Position numbers and translations under genes: made by a program
Shown: positions 15,381-17,606 of the stretch, piece after piece
Numbering within the stretch: position 1 is the first letter of the stretch
How the letters are laid out: each line of letters begins with the position of its first letter
Assembly (NCBI GenBank): GCA_035405645.1
Contig: DAONJL010000051.1
Span: 1 to 17,606 of the forward strand
Length of the DNA: 17,606 bases
DNA from: DAONJL01 sp035405645 [NCBI: bacterium]
GTDB taxonomy: Bacteria > JAGOBX01 > DAONJL01
Reading direction: 5' to 3'
Notes under the pieces: generated by a model
What the model saw: only the letters and a program-made list of their open reading frames with translations
Told to the model about the DNA's origin: nothing
The model's database searches: none

Positions 15381-16544
15381 TTAATGTGGTGTAAAAGGTG
15401 ATATATCTCTTAATCTTTTTATTATAATTTTTAATTTTTCAATTGTAAAATTAATTTCTTCTTCTGTTGTATATCTTGACAAACTGAATCTAATTGAACC
15501 ATGAATAACTTCTGCTGGAACACCCATTGCTCTTAATACATGCGATGGTTCAAGCGAACCAGTAGTGCAAGCAGAACCAGATGAAGCTGCAATATTATAT
15601 TCATTTAATAGTAATAAAATTGCTTCACCTTCTACATATTTAAAACTTATATTTAATGTATTTGGTGTCCTTGGACTTTTACCACCATTTAATTTTACAT
15701 CTTTTATTTCTTCAATTATTGATTTCTCTAATTTGTCTCTTAAATATTTTACTTTTGTATTTTCTTCTTCTAAATATTTTTCTGCTAATTCTGCTGCTTT
15801 GCCTAATCCAATTATTCCTGGCACATTATGAGTTCCTGCTCTTCTGCCATATTCTTGATGACCACCAATTATAAAAGGATTAAATCTTGTGCCTTTTTTA
15901 ATATATAAAAAACCTATACCTTTTGGTGCGTGAAATTTATGACCTGATGCTGCTAAAAAATTAATTTTATATTCTGAAACATTTATTGGAATTTTGCCGA
16001 TTGCCTGCACAGCATCAGTATGAAATAAAACTTCTTTTTCTGCTGCTATTTTTGATATTTCTTCAATTGGAAAAATAACACCAGTTTCATTATTAGCCCA
16101 CATTATTGATATTATTGCAGTTTGTGCTGAGATGGCATTTTTTAATTCTGTTAAATCTATTTGCCCTTCTGCATCAACTGATAAATATGTTATATTGTAA
16201 CCTCGATTTTTTAATGTATTACATAAACTTAATATTGCTGGATGTTCTACTTTGGTTGTTATAATATGATTTTTTTTTGGTTGTGTTTCAAGTGCAGATA
16301 ATATTGCTGCATTATCGCTTTCTGTGCCACCAGATGTAAATATTATTTCTTCTGGTTCTGCACCAATTAATTTCGCTACTTTTTCTCTTGCTTTTTTTAT
16401 TTCTTTTTCAATCTGTCCACCAAAAGTATGAATACTTGAAGGATTACCATAATAAATTGAAAAAAAAGGTAGCATTTCTTTTATTACTTCATCATCAACT
16501 TTTGTTGTTGCATTATTATCAAGATAAATTACTTTATCAATCAT
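15381..16544 (-). CDS. nifS: Cysteine desulfurase, NifS/IscS type
   Basis: A 387-residue PLP enzyme that takes sulfur from cysteine and holds it as a persulfide for Fe-S cluster assembly and tRNA thiolation. Visible: LDNNATT (8-14), TSGGTESDN (70-78), His101 (VEHPAI) that stacks on PLP, MWANNETG (148-155), Asp177 (HTDAVQ), the PLP Lys203 (SGHKFHAPKG), GTHNVPG (237-243), and the catalytic Cys326 in SSGSACTTGS. The short loop around the Cys and the sequence type fit NifS more than SufS. Its ATG overlaps the nifU stop, with a strong Shine-Dalgarno (GGAGGAA) inside the nifU tail. It likely serves both NifU and MnmA in this operon. Confidence 0.95.
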   Translation of the reverse strand: MIDKVIYLDNNATTKVDDEVIKEMLPFFSIYYGNPSSIHTFGGQIEKEIKKAREKVAKLIGAEPEEIIFTSGGTESDNAAILSALETQPKKNHIITTKVEHPAILSLCNTLKNRGYNITYLSVDAEGQIDLTELKNAISAQTAIISIMWANNETGVIFPIEEISKIAAEKEVLFHTDAVQAIGKIPINVSEYKINFLAASGHKFHAPKGIGFLYIKKGTRFNPFIIGGHQEYGRRAGTHNVPGIIGLGKAAELAEKYLEEENTKVKYLRDKLEKSIIEEIKDVKLNGGKSPRTPNTLNISFKYVEGEAILLLLNEYNIAASSGSACTTGSLEPSHVLRAMGVPAEVIHGSIRFSLSRYTTEEEINFTIEKLKIIIKRLRDISPFTPH

Positions 16545-17371
16545 TTTATTTCCTCCACGATTAAATCATTGTCAACTATTTCTCGCAATTTTTTTTCTAT
16601 AAATCCTTTTAATGTGAAATTAGCAGATATGCAATTCGAACAGGTACCGCGTAATTTTATTATTACTTTATTATTATCAATATCATATAATTCTAAATCA
16701 CCACCATCAACTCTTAATAAAGGTTTTATTTCATTTTCTATTGTTTGCTGGATTAAATTTATTTTCTGGATTGTTGTTAATTTCTTTTTTGGTGGTGGTT
16801 CTTTTAATGAATTATAATAATTATCAATTATAACTTGAATATCAGGTTTGCATTTACCGCATGCGCCACCTGCTTTTGTATAATGCGTTACATCATCAAC
16901 AGTTTTTAAATTATTTTCTTTTATTGCTTTTAATATTTTTTCTTCTGAAATATTAAAGCATTTACAAATTATTTTTTCTTGAACTTCTTTTTCTTTTTTT
17001 TCGCCTCTATAATTTTTTATTGCTTCCTGTAATGCTTCCATTCCCATTACAGAACAGTGCATTTTTTCAGGTGGTAATCCGCCTAAATATTCTGCTATAT
17101 CATTATTAGTAATTTTTTCTGCTTCTTCTATTGTTTTACCTATAATTAATTCAGTTAGCACAGAAGAAGAAGCAATAGCAGAAGCACAACCAAAAGTCTG
17201 GAATTTTGCATCAATAATTTTTTTTGTTTTATCATCAATTTTCAAATATAATTTTAAAGCATCACCACAAGAAATATTTCCCACTTCACCAATTGCATTA
17301 GCGTCATCAATTTTTCCACTGTTTCGTGGATTTAAAAAATGTTCTTTTACTTTTTCAGTATAATCCCACAA
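16541..17371 (-). CDS. nifU: Full-length NifU Fe-S scaffold protein
   Basis: A 276-residue three-domain scaffold on which Fe-S clusters are built with sulfur from NifS. The IscU-like domain (1-125) has Cys35 (ISCGDA), Cys62 (FGCASA) and Cys106 (MHCSVM). The central BFD-like [2Fe-2S] domain (about 133-180) has Cys136 and Cys138 (ICKCFN) and Cys171 and Cys174 (GACGKC). A Pro/Lys linker leads to the C-terminal Nfu domain (205-276) with LLRVDGGD and the pair Cys244/Cys247 (GTCSNC). All nine expected Cys are present. The start is TTG, chosen because the family starts MW(D/E)Y and GAGGTGAT lies just upstream; no better start exists. NifU occurs in many non-fixing anaerobes, so it does not prove nitrogen fixation, and no nif structural gene is present here. 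First gene of the operon. Confidence 0.95.
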   Translation of the reverse strand: MWDYTEKVKEHFLNPRNSGKIDDANAIGEVGNISCGDALKLYLKIDDKTKKIIDAKFQTFGCASAIASSSVLTELIIGKTIEEAEKITNNDIAEYLGGLPPEKMHCSVMGMEALQEAIKNYRGEKKEKEVQEKIICKCFNISEEKILKAIKENNLKTVDDVTHYTKAGGACGKCKPDIQVIIDNYYNSLKEPPPKKKLTTIQKINLIQQTIENEIKPLLRVDGGDLELYDIDNNKVIIKLRGTCSNCISANFTLKGFIEKKLREIVDNDLIVEEIK

Positions 17372-17400
17372 TTTTTATCACCTCATTTTATTTTTTTAAA

Positions 17401-17429
17401 ATTATTAAATTATATTAAATATTTGTCAA
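17401..17429 (-). promoter_or_regulatory. Promoter for the nifU operon
   Basis: Read on the minus strand, TTGACA (17429-17424) and AATAAT (17406-17401) are 17 bp apart: a perfect -35 box and a -10 box with one mismatch. Transcription would begin near 17394, about 23 bases before the nifU TTG, leaving room for the Shine-Dalgarno. I see no IscR- or Fur-type operator that I could support. Confidence 0.6.
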
Positions 17430-17606
17430 GACTTTTTATTAGTTGATGGAAATGTATTAATCTTTTAAATAATTTTTTAAGTTAACTCTTTAATTGTTTT
17501 GATTAATAACGCCAGAATGAAACTTATGCTTTTAATATCAAAGTTTTAAAATTCAAATTCTAATTATCTTTTTACATTCAGGACCGACAAAGATTAATCC
17601 AAATTT
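17430..17606. other. Intergenic stretch to the right edge, no complete gene seen
   Basis: I find no tRNA, long ORF or terminator here. A relatively GC-rich patch (about 17575-17600, TTCAGGACCGACAAAG) stands out from the AT background. The minus strand is open from the right edge to a TGA at 17553-17555 (17 codons, including GLIFVGPECKKIIRI), which could be the tail of a gene cut by the window. ATTAATCTTT (17456-17465) and its inverse at 17589-17598 are probably chance. Confidence 0.35.

Noticed and set aside
16541-17371. NifU and NifS as a sign of nitrogen fixation
   Set aside because: Both occur as general Fe-S assembly proteins in many anaerobes that do not fix nitrogen, and no nifH, nifD or nifK is present in the window.
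17409-17414. A perfect TATAAT on the minus strand upstream of nifU
   Set aside because: It is only 9 bp from the TTGACA box, too close to work with it. AATAAT at 17401-17406 has the correct 17-bp spacing.
17456-17598. A 10-bp inverted repeat (ATTAATCTTT and AAAGATTAAT) as terminal repeats of a small element
   Set aside because: It is short, AT-rich and 123 bp apart, with no target-site duplication seen; chance is likely at this base composition.

Overview
The window is very AT-rich: two 60-base lines I counted, one in each half, were 22% and 17% GC. It is densely coding, with 14 clear genes plus one small ORF. Several features point to a bacterium with an outer membrane. These are a PorV/PorQ-like protein, a FecR-domain periplasmic protein, a predicted outer-membrane barrel ending in Phe, a surface protein with a FlgD/type IX-like C-terminal domain, bacterial-type GlgC, and IspD of the MEP isoprenoid pathway. 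This mix is familiar from uncultured candidate phyla around the FCB and PVC groups (for example Omnitrophota- or WOR-3-like genomes). I cannot fix the phylum from the sequence.

Region 1 (1-8176, + strand) is an envelope block. It holds the 3' part of a modular surface protein with two near-identical Ig-like repeats and a C-terminal sorting-type domain, then an overlapping PorV/PorQ-like gene. Next is a tight three-gene set: a FecR-domain protein, an Ig-like plus NTF2-like secreted protein, and an 830-residue protein that I read as an LptE-like domain fused to an outer-membrane barrel. A perfect consensus sigma-70-type promoter (TTGACA, 17 bp, TATAAT) lies in the last codons of the PorV-like gene, so the three-gene set probably has its own transcript. 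This block is the best candidate for an undescribed system, perhaps one that places or displays surface proteins.

Region 2 (8228-11210, + strand) holds four unrelated-looking small genes: a BtrH-like cysteine-hydrolase-fold protein, an archaeal-type Ogg2 8-oxoguanine glycosylase, a GufA-type ZIP metal transporter and a GNAT acetyltransferase.

Region 3 (11221-17371, - strand) is a compact housekeeping operon read from the right edge: nifU, nifS, a 58-residue membrane ORF, glgC, a YacL-type PIN/TRAM gene, ispD and mnmA. A near-consensus promoter sits just upstream of nifU. NifU and NifS make Fe-S clusters, and NifS is a plausible sulfur donor for MnmA at the other end of the operon. This MnmA has Phe where the second catalytic Cys is expected. 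The last 177 bases contain no complete gene that I can see. I saw no RNA gene, CRISPR array or insertion sequence.
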